Assembly (NCBI GenBank): GCA_017433295.1
Contig: JAFRHL010000040.1
Location: forward strand, 33,023 to 97,022
Source of the DNA: Eubacterium sp.
GTDB lineage: Bacteria; Bacillota; Clostridia; Lachnospirales; Lachnospiraceae
Direction of reading: 5' to 3'
DNA length: 64,000 nt
Shown here: piece after piece, positions 52,160-61,999 of the stretch
Numbering within the stretch: position 1 is the first letter of the stretch
Layout: each line of letters begins with the position of its first letter
Position numbers and translations under genes: made by a program
Notes under the pieces: generated by a model
The model's database searches: none
What the model was told of the DNA's origin: nothing
Seen by the model: only the letters and a program-made list of their open reading frames with translations

Positions 52160-53899
52160 ATGAAACAACTGATGTTAGGAAACAAGGCTTTTGCCAGAGG
52201 TTTATACGAAGCCGGCTGCATGCTGGTGTCCAGTTATCCCGGAACCCCGAGTACGGAGGTAACAGAGGAAGCGGCTAAGTATGATGAGATATACTGTGAG
52301 TGGGCTCCCAATGAGAAGGTTGCCATGGAAGTGGCCTTCGGTGCCTGCCTTGCGGGAAAGAGGAGCTTTTGCGGTATGAAGCACGTGGGGCTTAATGTGG
52401 CCGCCGACCCTCTTTATACCTGTTCCTATACCGGAGTGAACGCAGGTATGGTGATCTGTGTCGCCGATGACGCGGGAATGCATTCTTCCCAGAATGAGCA
52501 GGATTCCAGGCACCACGCCATTGCTGCCAAGGTGCCCATGCTTGAGCCCTCTGATTCCGGGGAAGCTTATGAATTTGCCAAAAAGGCTTATGAACTTTCT
52601 GAAGAGTATGATACTCCGGTCATCATAAAGATGTGTACCCGGGTAGCACATTCCCAGAGCATTGTGGATCCCGGTGATAGGGTCATGCCGGAACCCAGAC
52701 CCTATCAGAAGAATATTGCCAAGTATGTTATGATGCCGGGAAATGCCATTCGCCGTCATCCTGTAGTGGAAGAAAGAACCCGCCGTCTCATCCAGTTGGC
52801 TGAAAACTGTGAGTTTAACCGTGTGGAGATGGGAGATACTTCTTTAGGTATTATAACATCCTCTACAAGTTACCAATATGCCAAAGAGGTATTTGGGGAT
52901 AAGGCCAGTATCCTGAAACTGGGCCTCATTAATCCCCTTCCGGAGAAACTGATCCTTAATTTTGCCGCCAAAGTGGAGAAGCTGGTGATCATTGAGGAGC
53001 TTGACCCCATCATTGAGAACCATTGCAGAAAACTGGGTCTTACAGTAACAGGCAAGGATGTGCTTCCCATAGAGGGAGAGTTCTCCCAGAACCTGATCGC
53101 CGAAAAGCTTGGCATGGAGATTCCGGCCCATAAGACCCTTGATGAGCAGCTGCCCGGAAGGCCGCCTGTGATGTGTGCCGGATGTCCCCACAGAGGACTC
53201 TTTTATACCTTGAACCGCAACAAATGTACGGTACTGGGAGACATTGGATGTTATACCCTGGGCGCAGTTGCCCCCCTTTCTTCCATAGAGATGACCCTCT
53301 GTATGGGTGCATCCATCAGTGCCACCCACGGTTTTAATAAAGCATTGGGAAAAGAAAGCGAAGGTAAGACCGTTGCCGTGATCGGTGATTCCACCTTTAT
53401 GCATTCCGGTATGACCGGTCTTGCCAATATTGCCTATAACCAGAGCAACTCCACTGTGATCATTCTGGATAACTCCATCACAGGTATGACCGGCCACCAG
53501 CAGAATCCCACTACAGGTTATAATATCAAAGGAGATCCTGCGGGAAAGATAGACCTGGAAAGCCTCTGCCGTTCCATGGGCTTTAACAGGGTGGCAGTGG
53601 TCGATCCCTATAATCTGGCGGAATGTGACAGGGTCCTTAAGGAGGAGCTGGCCGCGGAGGAACCCTCTGTTATCATCAGCAGGCGTCCCTGTGCCCTCTT
53701 AAAGTATGTGAAGCATAATCCTCCACTGACTGTGGCCCAGGATAAATGTGTGGGCTGCAAGTCCTGCATGAGACTTGGCTGCCCGGCTATTGCCATGAAG
53801 GATGGAAAGGCGGCAGTGGACCAGACCTTATGTGTAGGCTGCGGAGTCTGTCAGCAGTTATGCCGTTTTGATGCATTAGAGTCCCGGGGAGGTAATTGA
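52160..53899 (+). CDS. iorA: Indolepyruvate:ferredoxin oxidoreductase, alpha subunit
   Basis: The 579-residue subunit oxidatively decarboxylates aryl pyruvates from aromatic amino acids to aryl-acetyl-CoA with ferredoxin. The pyrimidine-binding part is at the N-terminus (LMLGNKAFARGLYEAGCMLVSSYPGTPSTEV). The thiamine diphosphate part is central, with PPVMCAGCPHRGLFYTLNRNK, GDIGCYTLG, AVIGDSTFMHSGMTGLANIAYN and ILDNSITGMTGHQQNP. Two 4Fe-4S motifs close the protein: CVGCKSCMRLGCPAI and CVGCGVCQQLC. Length is normal. It begins 6 bp after AAAGGAAG. Confidence 0.96.
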   Translation: MKQLMLGNKAFARGLYEAGCMLVSSYPGTPSTEVTEEAAKYDEIYCEWAPNEKVAMEVAFGACLAGKRSFCGMKHVGLNVAADPLYTCSYTGVNAGMVICVADDAGMHSSQNEQDSRHHAIAAKVPMLEPSDSGEAYEFAKKAYELSEEYDTPVIIKMCTRVAHSQSIVDPGDRVMPEPRPYQKNIAKYVMMPGNAIRRHPVVEERTRRLIQLAENCEFNRVEMGDTSLGIITSSTSYQYAKEVFGDKASILKLGLINPLPEKLILNFAAKVEKLVIIEELDPIIENHCRKLGLTVTGKDVLPIEGEFSQNLIAEKLGMEIPAHKTLDEQLPGRPPVMCAGCPHRGLFYTLNRNKCTVLGDIGCYTLGAVAPLSSIEMTLCMGASISATHGFNKALGKESEGKTVAVIGDSTFMHSGMTGLANIAYNQSNSTVIILDNSITGMTGHQQNPTTGYNIKGDPAGKIDLESLCRSMGFNRVAVVDPYNLAECDRVLKEELAAEEPSVIISRRPCALLKYVKHNPPLTVAQDKCVGCKSCMRLGCPAIAMKDGKAAVDQTLCVGCGVCQQLCRFDALESRGGN

Positions 53900-53900
53900 T

Positions 53901-54470
53901 ATGACAAAGAATATTATGATCGTAGGCGTCGGGGGACAGGGATCTTTGCTTGCCAGCAAGCTTTTAGGCCATCTTCTGCTGACAGAAGGCTATGATGTAA
54001 AGGTTTCCGAAGTTCACGGTATGAGCCAGCGAGGCGGAAGTGTAGTGACCTATGTACGATTTGGAGAGAAGGTCTTTTCTCCTATTATAGATAAGGGTGA
54101 AGCGGATTATATTGTGTCCTTTGAGAAGCTGGAAGCAGCCCGCTATGTGGAGTATCTCAGAGAAGGCGGCCGTATTGTGGTCAATACCCAGGAGATCGAT
54201 CCCATGCCGGTGATCACCGGCGCAGCCACTTATCCGGAAGACCTGATCGCAAAGATGAAGGGACTGGGGATTCAGGTGGATGCCATGGACTGTCTTGCCC
54301 TGGCAAATGAAGCCGGTTCCTCTAAGGCGGTGAATATTGTCCTCATGGGAAGACTGTCAAAATATTTTGATATTCCTGAGGAGAAATGGCAGCAGGCAAT
54401 TAAGGACTGTGTTCCTCCAAAATTTCTTGAGTTGAATCTGAAAGCATTTGAATTGGGACGTAATAGTTAA
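53901..54470 (+). CDS. iorB: Indolepyruvate:ferredoxin oxidoreductase, beta subunit
   Basis: The 189-residue gamma-like subunit carries KNIMIVGVGGQGSLLASKLLGHLLLTEGYDVKVSEVHGMSQRGGSVVTYVRFGEKVFSPII, the standard start of IorB, and SFEKLEAARYVEYLREGG later. It starts 1 bp after the iorA stop, so the two are coupled. A frame that looks like a decayed gene begins immediately after its TAA. Confidence 0.95.
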   Translation: MTKNIMIVGVGGQGSLLASKLLGHLLLTEGYDVKVSEVHGMSQRGGSVVTYVRFGEKVFSPIIDKGEADYIVSFEKLEAARYVEYLREGGRIVVNTQEIDPMPVITGAATYPEDLIAKMKGLGIQVDAMDCLALANEAGSSKAVNIVLMGRLSKYFDIPEEKWQQAIKDCVPPKFLELNLKAFELGRNS

Positions 54471-54474
54471 ACAG

Positions 54475-55175
54475 ATGAAAAGAAAGATATATTTCTTAAG
54501 TTTTCTTTTCCCTATGCCAGCGGAAATGATATCACCTACAATCCCGATACAGGACTTCTTTATCTGGCATATAATATGAAGTACCCATTTCGTATTACCA
54601 AGATAAATCCGAATACTTTAAAGCCCTGCGGTATCGTAAATGTCAGGCTTCCCAGGATAGTTACGACCACCCTTTCCGGGAGAAGTCTGCCGGGATCTTC
54701 CCGACAGAAAAAGGGCTCTTCAAAGAAGATAATCAGGAGCTTATCCTGGGATCTTCCGGGAATGACACTGGCCCGCAGAATGAAGATAAGCGGGATAGCC
54801 GGTATTACTTATAACTCCAGGACACACCAGTATGCCTTGAGAATGAGGAGACAGCATGATATTCTGATCACGGATGAGTCATTCAAACCTGTCAGATATA
54901 TACATATTGCAAAAACGTCCAGATTAAGGCATCAGTCTATTGACAGTGATGAGGAGCATATCTATGAGTGCCTGGATCATAAAAGGCACTATAATATCAT
55001 TATGGTTTATAACTGGGAAGGGAAATATCTGTACACGGTGAAGATACCTCTGAAGTATGAGGCAGAAGGACTTTATCACATAGGAAACAAGACATACCTC
55101 TCATTTTATTATGGGAGAAATGTAAATAATAAATTTGTCCGCTCCAGTTATACTTACAGACTGTTTATGCCATGA
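54475..55175 (+). pseudogene. Decayed gene for a secreted repeat (propeller-like) protein
   Basis: Right after iorB, ATG 54475 reads MKRKIYFLSFLFP, which looks like the start of a signal peptide, but it runs out of frame at 54576 or earlier. In the next frame the sequence is open from the iorB stop to 55175, with no start before 54576, and reads as protein: FPYASGNDITYNPDTGLLYLAYN, then KYPFRITKINPNTLKPCG and later HIYECLDHKRHYNIIMVYNWEGKYLYTVKIPLKYEAEGLYHIGNKTYLSFYYG. These aromatic beta-strand repeats resemble propeller blades. I infer internal deletion and a frameshift. No family could be named. Confidence 0.6.
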
Positions 55176-55190
55176 TTCTGATAAACACAT

Positions 55191-55235
55191 AATAACCCAA
55201 AAAGGGCTGTCAGCGACAGCCCTTTTTGGGTTATT
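55191..55235. terminator. Perfect 21-bp bidirectional terminator
   Basis: AATAACCCAAAAAGGGCTGTC and its exact complement surround a three-base loop. The stem carries A runs on one side and T runs on the other, so it can terminate on both strands. It lies between the decayed gene and the convergent degV gene. Confidence 0.85.
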
Positions 55236-55301
55236 ATCTACAGTAATAAGAAACCGGGGATGTATTGTACCCCATCAAAGCCTGCTTTATGATATATGGG
55301 A

Positions 55302-56132
55302 TCAGGCTTCAAATCCCACCAGGATAGAACCCGGCTCGGCGTAATAACTGTCAAGACCGCCGCATCTGTGTACATAGCCATTGAAAGAACCGAATGTATT
55401 CTCAATAGCCTTCTTCAATAACTCGGCGGTAGATGGGTTGTTATTATGGGCAATAATGATCTTCCCATCCTTATAACCGCACTTTTTCAGATGTTTTACT
55501 AGAGAGAGAACTGCTTTTTTATCCCCCCGGGCCTTGTCGATGGTCTGCAGAGTGCCTTCTTCACTGGCCTTACCGATGATCCTGATGCCCAACATACCGA
55601 TACCCCTGGCCAGCAGCGGATTGACCCGTCCGTTTCTCGCGAGATTATTCAGGGTCGTTAACGAGAAGTACAGGTGGGTATGTATCATATATAATACGAT
55701 CTTCTCAAGGATCTCATCCGGATCAAGTCCGGAGCTGATGAGTTCCTCAAGCTTCTCTAAAATCAAAGTAACTTCAGGTCCCGTGGACAGGGAATCAAGC
55801 ACATGGACCTTTCTTCCGGGATGTTCTTCTTCGTAAAGCTTCTTAGCCAGTACAGCAGAATTGTTAGAGCCTGAGAGCTGTCCCGTTATGGTAATACAGA
55901 AAACAACATCGGCATCTCCAAATGCTGCGACCCACTGAGCCGGAGCGGGGCAGGAGGTGGAAGTTTTATCCTTGTGCAGGTCAAGGGCGTTCTGCATGGT
56001 AGAGACATCCAGAGTGGCATCATCTGTAAAATCATTGTCCCCCACGATAATATGTAAAGGCACTGATTCGAAATCGGCATGTTCCAGAGTATAGATATCA
56101 CAGGAAGAATCTGCAACAATTTTTATCTTCAT
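55302..56132 (-). CDS. DegV family fatty-acid-binding protein
   Basis: The 276-residue protein begins KIKIVADSSCDIYTLEHADFESVPLHIIVGDNDFTDDATLDVSTM and has TSCPAPAQWVAAFGDADVVFCITITGQLSGSNNSAVLAKK, both DegV hallmarks, with the second domain from LVKHLKKCGYKDGKIIIAHN. DegV proteins bind a fatty acid and supply it to the FakA kinase in Firmicutes. No fakA-like gene is nearby. Length is normal. The gene is transcribed away from the amidohydrolase upstream with a 125-bp gap. Confidence 0.93.
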   Translation of the reverse strand: MKIKIVADSSCDIYTLEHADFESVPLHIIVGDNDFTDDATLDVSTMQNALDLHKDKTSTSCPAPAQWVAAFGDADVVFCITITGQLSGSNNSAVLAKKLYEEEHPGRKVHVLDSLSTGPEVTLILEKLEELISSGLDPDEILEKIVLYMIHTHLYFSLTTLNNLARNGRVNPLLARGIGMLGIRIIGKASEEGTLQTIDKARGDKKAVLSLVKHLKKCGYKDGKIIIAHNNNPSTAELLKKAIENTFGSFNGYVHRCGGLDSYYAEPGSILVGFEA

Positions 56133-56257
56133 AGTATATCCTTTCTGAGTTGATCATCCTGATATGTGTTTTTAAAAAACCTGTTATGTGGAATTATAAT
56201 CTCTATTTTGTCATCTGTCAACTACCAGAAGCCAGTATACAAGAAGATATATCTATC

Positions 56258-57106
56258 TCAAAGATCCAGCAATTTTAAAGCATTTGCTTCAAATATCTGT
56301 TTCCTCTCTGATTCGGAAAAGGGCATCTGCCGGATCCTGTCCACATAATCCTTCTGGTCCGCCCAGGGGGAATCAGTGGCAAAGAGAATATGATGGGTGC
56401 CATGTTTTCTGGCCAGGCCCACAAACTCTTCGTCTGACAGGTTGTGGAGGAGGACGGGAGGCGTGGGATCTCCCTCTGCCCTCACAAGGGGACCGATGGA
56501 AAAGGCTGTGTCGAACCATACATCAGCTCCCGCCAGATCCCTGGTCACATCATCCCATCTTGCCCACCCTCCCATGTGGGCAAGGACGAGCTTTTCGGGA
56601 TGAAGTTCTTCTATTACCTGGAGGATATGTTTAACTGATGAATAATCATGGCCAGGTATTCCGATGTCTATTCCGGCATGGACCAGTACGGTCATTCCAA
56701 GTTCGGTGGCAGCATCAATGATACGCATATTCTTTATATCATTCAGGTCGGTCTCCTGATAGGCAGGGTGCAGCTTGATCCCGGCTATTCCGTGCTCTTT
56801 AAGAAAAACCAGCTCTCTGCGGCAGTTATCATAGTCAGGATGCATACAGCCCAGGGTAAGAATACCCTGTGCTTTCATCAGATCCAGTTTTTCAATTAGG
56901 CCCCGGTTGACTTTTTCCACTTGGAAGAGACTGGTGGCAACCGGAAGATTCAGAGAGTAATCTATCCCGCTTTTTCTCATGGAATCAATGAGATTGCTGA
57001 TAGTTCCATCCGTAAATGGTCTGGTGTGAGATACGGAAGACAGATGCGTTACTGCTCCGGCGGCAATTTTGTCAGGAAATGTATGGGAATGAAAATCGAT
57101 GATCAT
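56258..57106 (-). CDS. Amidohydrolase-family protein
   Basis: The 282-residue protein is a metal-dependent amidohydrolase of the amidohydrolase-2 group. It has the metal-binding HxH in MIIDFHSHTFPDKIA, GIAGIKLHPAYQ (a Lys position), VLVHAGIDIG, KLVLAHMGGWARWDD and the terminal Asp in ILFATDSPWADQKDYVD. The family includes decarboxylases and hydrolases; this member's substrate is not identifiable. It shares orientation with degV. An ATG start without a strong ribosome-binding site (only GAAGGAG farther upstream) is used. Confidence 0.85.
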   Translation of the reverse strand: MIIDFHSHTFPDKIAAGAVTHLSSVSHTRPFTDGTISNLIDSMRKSGIDYSLNLPVATSLFQVEKVNRGLIEKLDLMKAQGILTLGCMHPDYDNCRRELVFLKEHGIAGIKLHPAYQETDLNDIKNMRIIDAATELGMTVLVHAGIDIGIPGHDYSSVKHILQVIEELHPEKLVLAHMGGWARWDDVTRDLAGADVWFDTAFSIGPLVRAEGDPTPPVLLHNLSDEEFVGLARKHGTHHILFATDSPWADQKDYVDRIRQMPFSESERKQIFEANALKLLDL

Positions 57107-57243
57107 GTAAACTCCTTCGTAATATAAAACCCGTTTGCAACAGCAATATTTTATGACGTTTAAGCCGTAATGTAAAGTTTAAATTTTTTCGGATGGTTAC
57201 ATGTTTCCTATGTAACGCCTGTTTACAGATTTCCTATGAGAGG

Positions 57244-57272
57244 TTGACTATATTTGACAGCAGTGTTAAAAT
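57244..57272 (+). promoter_or_regulatory. Sigma-A promoter of the CoA-transferase gene
   Basis: TTGACT (57244-57249) and TAAAAT (57267-57272) are 17 bp apart. A second TTGACA lies within the spacer (57254-57259). The expected transcript begins about 57279, giving a leader of about 80 bases that includes the stem at 57291-57339. Confidence 0.6.
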
Positions 57273-57290
57273 AATAACAGTTCACAATAG

Positions 57291-57339
57291 TAATAGCCTC
57301 TCGGAATCTCTTTGTGAATGGCTTTCCGGGAGGCTATTA
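57291..57339 (+). promoter_or_regulatory. Stem-loop in the CoA-transferase leader
   Basis: TAATAGCCTCTCGGAA and TTCCGGGAGGCTATTA form a 16-bp stem with one G-U pair and a 17-base loop. It ends 9 bp before the AAGGAGGG ribosome-binding site. The stem lies just upstream of that site and could stabilise the messenger; I see no T tract and no alternative pairing that would hide the site. Confidence 0.6.
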
Positions 57340-57358
57340 GTAAAAAAGGAGGGACGTT

Positions 57359-58699
57359 ATGAGTTATCTTAAAGAATACGCACAGAAGATGGTAACTGCT
57401 GAGGAGGCAGTTAAGGTGATACAGTCCGGTCAGTGGATCGATTACGGCTGGACGACGGGTACACCGGTTGCCCTGGATAAGGCTCTGGCTGCAAGGGCAG
57501 AAGAACTTCATGATGTAAAGGTCCGCGGCGGAATCCTGATGTGGGAACCGGAGATCTTTAAAGTGCCGGATGTTTCCGAGCATTTCACATGGAATTCCTG
57601 GCATATGAGCGGGATCGAGAGAAAGGCAGCTGCCAAAGGCTATGCTTATTATGCTCCCGTACGTTATTCAGAGCTGCCCCGTTATTATCGTGAGAACATC
57701 GGACACCTTGATGTGGCCATGTTCCAGGTTACTCCCATGGATAAACATGGATACTTCAATTTCGGCCCGAATGCTTCTCATATGAAGGCAGTCTGTGAGA
57801 TCGCCGATATTGTTATTGTGGAAGTAAATGATAAGATGCCCAGATGTCTTGGCGGATTTGAGGAGTGCGTTCATATCTCTGATGTAGATTATATCGTGGA
57901 GGGTGACAACCCGCTGATCGCTCAGATGGGAGCCGGCGGTGCGCCCACAGAGGTGGATAAAAAAGTGGCCGAGCTTATTGTGGCCGAGATTCCTGATGGC
58001 GCCTGCCTCCAGCTGGGTATCGGCGGTATGCCCAATACCGTAGGTTCCATGATCGCCGAGTCTGACCTGAAGGATCTGGGTGTTCATACAGAGATGTATG
58101 TGGATGCCTTCGTTGACATTGCCAAAGCAGGCAAGATCAACGGGTCTAAGAAGAACCTTGACAGAGGCCGCCAGGTATATGCCTTCGGCGCAGGTACCCA
58201 GAAGATGTACGATTATCTGGATGAGAATCCGGAATGCATGAGCGCCCCGGTTGACTATACCAACGATATCGACACCATCGGAGCTCTGGATAATTTTATC
58301 TCCATTAACAACGCCGTGGATATAGACCTTTACGGTCAGATCAATGCAGAGAGTGCCGGAACCAAACAGATCAGCGGCGCAGGCGGCCAGCTTGACTTTG
58401 TCCTTGGCGCCTATAAATCCAAAGGCGGAAAGAGCTTTGTATGCTTCTCCTCCACCTTTAAGTCCAAAGACGGCCAGCTTCATTCCAGGATCCGTCCTAC
58501 TCTGGCAGAAGGCTCCACTGTAACGGATACCCGTCCCAATACTCACTATGTAGTAACAGAGTATGGCAAAGTATGCCTGAAGGGTCTTTCCCTCTGGGAG
58601 AGGGCAGAAGCCCTCATCAGCATCGCGCATCCCAATTTCAGAGATGAACTGATTGCGGAAGCAGAGAAGATGAAGATCTGGAGGAAGAGTAACAAATAA
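57359..58699 (+). CDS. but: Butyryl-CoA:acetate CoA-transferase
   Basis: The 446-residue enzyme moves CoA from butyryl-CoA to acetate, releasing butyrate, the last step in most gut butyrate producers. It resembles Roseburia/Faecalibacterium But over its whole length: [139 protein letters not shown]. The catalytic Glu is expected in [12 protein letters not shown], before the [13 protein letters not shown] motif. AAGGAGG precedes the ATG. It stands alone but next to a convergent thiolase, the first enzyme of the same pathway. Confidence 0.93.
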   Translation: MSYLKEYAQKMVTAEEAVKVIQSGQWIDYGWTTGTPVALDKALAARAEELHDVKVRGGILMWEPEIFKVPDVSEHFTWNSWHMSGIERKAAAKGYAYYAPVRYSELPRYYRENIGHLDVAMFQVTPMDKHGYFNFGPNASHMKAVCEIADIVIVEVNDKMPRCLGGFEECVHISDVDYIVEGDNPLIAQMGAGGAPTEVDKKVAELIVAEIPDGACLQLGIGGMPNTVGSMIAESDLKDLGVHTEMYVDAFVDIAKAGKINGSKKNLDRGRQVYAFGAGTQKMYDYLDENPECMSAPVDYTNDIDTIGALDNFISINNAVDIDLYGQINAESAGTKQISGAGGQLDFVLGAYKSKGGKSFVCFSSTFKSKDGQLHSRIRPTLAEGSTVTDTRPNTHYVVTEYGKVCLKGLSLWERAEALISIAHPNFRDELIAEAEKMKIWRKSNK

Positions 58700-58735
58700 G
58701 ACAGGTTACCGGGATAATTATTATCTGAATAAACA

Positions 58736-58776
58736 GCTGCAGAGGGTGGGGGATATTATTCTCCACCCTCTGCAGC
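58736..58776. terminator. Bidirectional terminator between but and the thiolase gene
   Basis: GCTGCAGAGGGTGG (58736-58749) and CCACCCTCTGCAGC (58763-58776) form a perfect 14-bp stem around a 13-base loop, between the convergent ends of the two butyrate-pathway genes. There is little T tract on either side, so I assign it from place and stem strength. Confidence 0.7.
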
Positions 58777-58800
58777 CTGAAAACTGAACTGATTATATTA

Positions 58801-59985
58801 TTAATCTCTCTCAACGATTGCGGAGCATCCCATACCGCCGCCTACGCAAAGTGTGGCAAGACCCTTCTTGGAGTCTCTCTTCTGCATTTCGTAGAGGAGG
58901 CTTACAAGGATACGGGCACCTGAGCAGCCTACCGGATGTCCCAGGGCGATGGCGCCGCCGTTCACATTCAGCTTGTCAAGATCAAATCCCAGGTCATGTC
59001 CCACTGCTACAGACTGGGCAGCGAAAGCTTCGTTAGCCTCGATCAGATCGAAATCTTCAATCTTATAGCCGGCTTTCTTCATGGTCTTTCTGGTGGATGC
59101 CACCGGTCCGATACCCATGATGCGGGGTTCTACACCTGCCAGTTCTCCGGCAATCCAGGTGGCCATCGGTGTAACGCCAAGTTCTTTGGCTTTTTCTTCG
59201 CTCATAACGATTATGGCAGCAGCACCGTCATTGATACCGGATGCATTACCTGCTGTAACCATACCGTCTTTCTTAAAGGCCGGGCGAAGCTTTGCGAGAC
59301 CTTCAACAGTTGTTCCCGGACGCGGGCCTTCATCTGTGTCAACAATAACAGTTTTCTTTTTCAGCTTCACTTCAACCGGAACGATCTCATCTTTGAATTT
59401 GCCGGCTTCGATGGCTGCAACGGCTTTCTGCTGGCTCTTGGCGGCGAACTCATCCAGCTGTTCCCTGGTAAGTCCCCACTGCTCAGCGATATTCTCGGCA
59501 GTGATACCCATATGGATGCCTTCAAATGCATCTGTAAGGGCGTCCTTTAAGAGAGCATCTTCCAGCTTTCCGGGTCCGAGACGATATCCGTAACGTCCCT
59601 GCTGCATAAGGTAAGGTGCTCTGGACATACTCTCTGTACCGCCTGCCACAACGATATCAGCATCGCCGTTCTGAATCAGCTTTGCGGCAAGGTTTACGCA
59701 GTGAAGACCGGATCCGCATAAAACATTGATGGTAGTTGCAGGTACTTCTACAGGAATACCGGCATTTACAGCAGCCTGACGTGCTACGTTCTGTCCCTGT
59801 CCGGCCTGTACTACACAGCCCATGTATACTTCATCAACCAGGTCTGCCGAAACACCTGCACGGTTTAAAGCTTCCTTGATAACGATGGTTCCAAGATCAG
59901 CCGGGGCGATGGTAGATAAGCAGCCGCCCATGGTTCCGATGGCTGTACGGCAGGCACCTGCTAAAACAACTTTTCTTTTACTCAT
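58801..59985 (-). CDS. thlA: Acetyl-CoA acetyltransferase (thiolase)
   Basis: The 394-residue thiolase condenses two acetyl-CoA to acetoacetyl-CoA, the first carbon-chain step to butyrate. The active-site Cys90 lies in [30 protein letters not shown]-like and [18 protein letters not shown] follow, then [20 protein letters not shown] with the catalytic His, and [13 protein letters not shown] with the second Cys. Length is normal. It is preceded by AGGAG. The other butyrate genes (crotonase, dehydrogenases) are not in the window. Confidence 0.95.
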   Translation of the reverse strand: MSKRKVVLAGACRTAIGTMGGCLSTIAPADLGTIVIKEALNRAGVSADLVDEVYMGCVVQAGQGQNVARQAAVNAGIPVEVPATTINVLCGSGLHCVNLAAKLIQNGDADIVVAGGTESMSRAPYLMQQGRYGYRLGPGKLEDALLKDALTDAFEGIHMGITAENIAEQWGLTREQLDEFAAKSQQKAVAAIEAGKFKDEIVPVEVKLKKKTVIVDTDEGPRPGTTVEGLAKLRPAFKKDGMVTAGNASGINDGAAAIIVMSEEKAKELGVTPMATWIAGELAGVEPRIMGIGPVASTRKTMKKAGYKIEDFDLIEANEAFAAQSVAVGHDLGFDLDKLNVNGGAIALGHPVGCSGARILVSLLYEMQKRDSKKGLATLCVGGGMGCSAIVERD

Positions 59986-60125
59986 AATACTAACTCCTTT
60001 TCTCGTTAAATTATTAACATATTCCGTGCCTATATAATATCATATTTATCAGAAAAAACAAGAGAAAAATGAGATTTTATAAGAAGAATTTATAAGGGCC
60101 TGTCCGGTAGGTGTTTTTTATTCGA

Positions 60126-60154
60126 TTGACTTTATTGAGAAAATATGATATTCT
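60126..60154 (+). promoter_or_regulatory. Sigma-A promoter of the acyl-CoA ligase gene
   Basis: TTGACT (60126-60131) and TATTCT (60149-60154) are 17 bp apart. The leader to the ATG at 60283 is about 120 bases. The thiolase promoter lies on the other strand near 60020-60060, with TTGTTT and TATTAT about 16 bp apart, less certain. Confidence 0.55.
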
Positions 60155-60282
60155 GTCAATGTTCGCTTTAGAAGGAAAAAGTGTTGAAATTTCATGTTTT
60201 AAAGCGATACATAAACAAATCATTAAAACGACAGCCGGAATGCCGGTCAGGCAGCCCGGCAGAGGGAAAGGAAAGTTGTATT

Positions 60283-61917
60283 ATGCCTGTTACTGATTTA
60301 CTGGAAAGAAATCATAAATTATATGGTGATGAGATAGCCCTGATCGAGCTCAATCCCATGATGAAGGATCCCAGGAGAGTTTCCTGGAAGGAGTATGACC
60401 TGGTGCAGCAGACATCTCCCGATCCTTATCGGAGAGAGATCACCTGGAATGTTTTTGATGAAAAAGCCAACCGGGTTGCCAATATGCTTTTAAGCAGGGG
60501 AATCAAGAAGGGAGACCGGGTCGCCATCCTCATGTTTAATAATCTCGAGTGGCTGCCTATATATTTCGGTATCCTTAAGACCGGTGCCATCGCTGTCCCC
60601 TTTAATTTCCGTTTCGATGCCAAGGAGATCATGTACTGTGCCAACCTCGCGGAAGTCCATATGCTTTTCTTCGGGCCGGAGTTTGTAGAACGTATTGATT
60701 CTATCAAGGATGAGATCTGCAAGGGACGCCTTATGATATATGTGGGGGATAATTGTCCGAAGTTTGCCGAGAGTTACCGGGAGATGGCATCAGACTATTC
60801 CAGCAAAGCTCCTCTGGTTCGTATTGACGACGAAGATGATGCGGCCATCTACTTTTCATCAGGAACTACAGGTTTTCCCAAGGCCATCCTGCATAATCAT
60901 GAGAGCCTGATGCAGGCTGCCCAGATGGAACAGAAGCATCACGGAACAAACAGGGATGATGTGTTTTTATGTATACCGCCCCTTTACCATACAGGTGCCA
61001 AGTTCCACTGGATGGGAAGCCTGTGCGCCGGCAGCAGGGCAGTCCTCCTGAAAGGAACTACACCGGAGATTATTCTGGATGCCGTATCCAAAGAGCACTG
61101 CACCATCGTTTGGCTGCTGGTACCCTGGGCCCAGGAGATTCTTGATGCCCTGGACAGGGGAGACCTTAAGCTTGAGGACTATGAACTGGACCAGTGGAGG
61201 CTGATGCATATCGGCGCCCAGCCTGTTCCGCCGTCCCTGATCAAGCACTGGAAAACATATTTCCCCCATCATGATTATGATACCAACTACGGACTGTCTG
61301 AATCCACCGGCCCCGGATGTGTACACCTGGGCATGGAGAATGTCCACAAAGTCGGAGCCATTGGAGTTCCCGGATATCGCTGGTCCACAAAGATCGTGGA
61401 TGAGAACGGCGATGATGTAAAACAGGGAGAGGTGGGAGAGCTTTGCGTAAAAGGTCCCGGCGTTATGACCTGTTATTATAATGACCCGGCAGCCACCGCC
61501 GAAACCCTTAAGGACGGCTGGCTATTTACCGGTGATATGGCCATGCAGGACGAAGACGGCTTCATTTTCCTGGTAGACAGGAAAAAGGATGTGATCATCA
61601 GCGGTGGAGAAAACATTTATCCCGTACAGATCGAGAATTTCCTGAGTGCCTATAATAAGGTAAAGGATGTGGCGGTGATCGGCCTTCCGGATAAGCGTCT
61701 TGGAGAAATCACGGGTGCTATCATTTCCATAAAAGAAGGCATGGAATGCAGCCAGGAAGAGATCGATGAGTACTGTAAAGAACTCCCCAGGTATAAGCGT
61801 CCTAAGAAGATCATTTTTGCGGAGGTTCCCAGAAATGCCACCGGTAAGATAGAAAAGCCTGCTCTCAGAAAGAAATATGGGGCTGACCGTCTGGTAGAAC
61901 AGCAGAATAAAGGGTGA
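60283..61917 (+). CDS. AMP-forming acyl-CoA synthetase/ligase
   Basis: The 544-residue protein belongs to the ANL adenylate-forming family and joins a carboxylic acid to CoA via an acyl-AMP. The P-loop motif is AIYFSSGTTGFPKAILHNHES; later are TNYGLSESTGPGC, LFTGDMAMQDEDGFIFLVDRKKDVIISGGENIYPVQIENFL and the catalytic Lys in VPRNATGKIEKPAL. The acid is unknown; medium-chain or aromatic acids are possible. ATG 60283 follows AAAGGAAAG; earlier in-frame codons would add a non-conserved basic extension. It lies near but and the thiolase gene, but no shared transcript is evident. Confidence 0.9.
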   Translation: MPVTDLLERNHKLYGDEIALIELNPMMKDPRRVSWKEYDLVQQTSPDPYRREITWNVFDEKANRVANMLLSRGIKKGDRVAILMFNNLEWLPIYFGILKTGAIAVPFNFRFDAKEIMYCANLAEVHMLFFGPEFVERIDSIKDEICKGRLMIYVGDNCPKFAESYREMASDYSSKAPLVRIDDEDDAAIYFSSGTTGFPKAILHNHESLMQAAQMEQKHHGTNRDDVFLCIPPLYHTGAKFHWMGSLCAGSRAVLLKGTTPEIILDAVSKEHCTIVWLLVPWAQEILDALDRGDLKLEDYELDQWRLMHIGAQPVPPSLIKHWKTYFPHHDYDTNYGLSESTGPGCVHLGMENVHKVGAIGVPGYRWSTKIVDENGDDVKQGEVGELCVKGPGVMTCYYNDPAATAETLKDGWLFTGDMAMQDEDGFIFLVDRKKDVIISGGENIYPVQIENFLSAYNKVKDVAVIGLPDKRLGEITGAIISIKEGMECSQEEIDEYCKELPRYKRPKKIIFAEVPRNATGKIEKPALRKKYGADRLVEQQNKG

Positions 61918-61999
61918 TAGGAGCCTGGGCTCATTGCAATGTATCAGGCAACAGAAAAGAAATCCCGGGCTTGTAATAAGCATAAAGGAAATAATGTAT

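Noticed and set aside
58801-59593. Long plus-strand open frames opposite the thiolase gene
   Set aside because: They mirror the codon bias of the conserved minus-strand gene and have no start signals.
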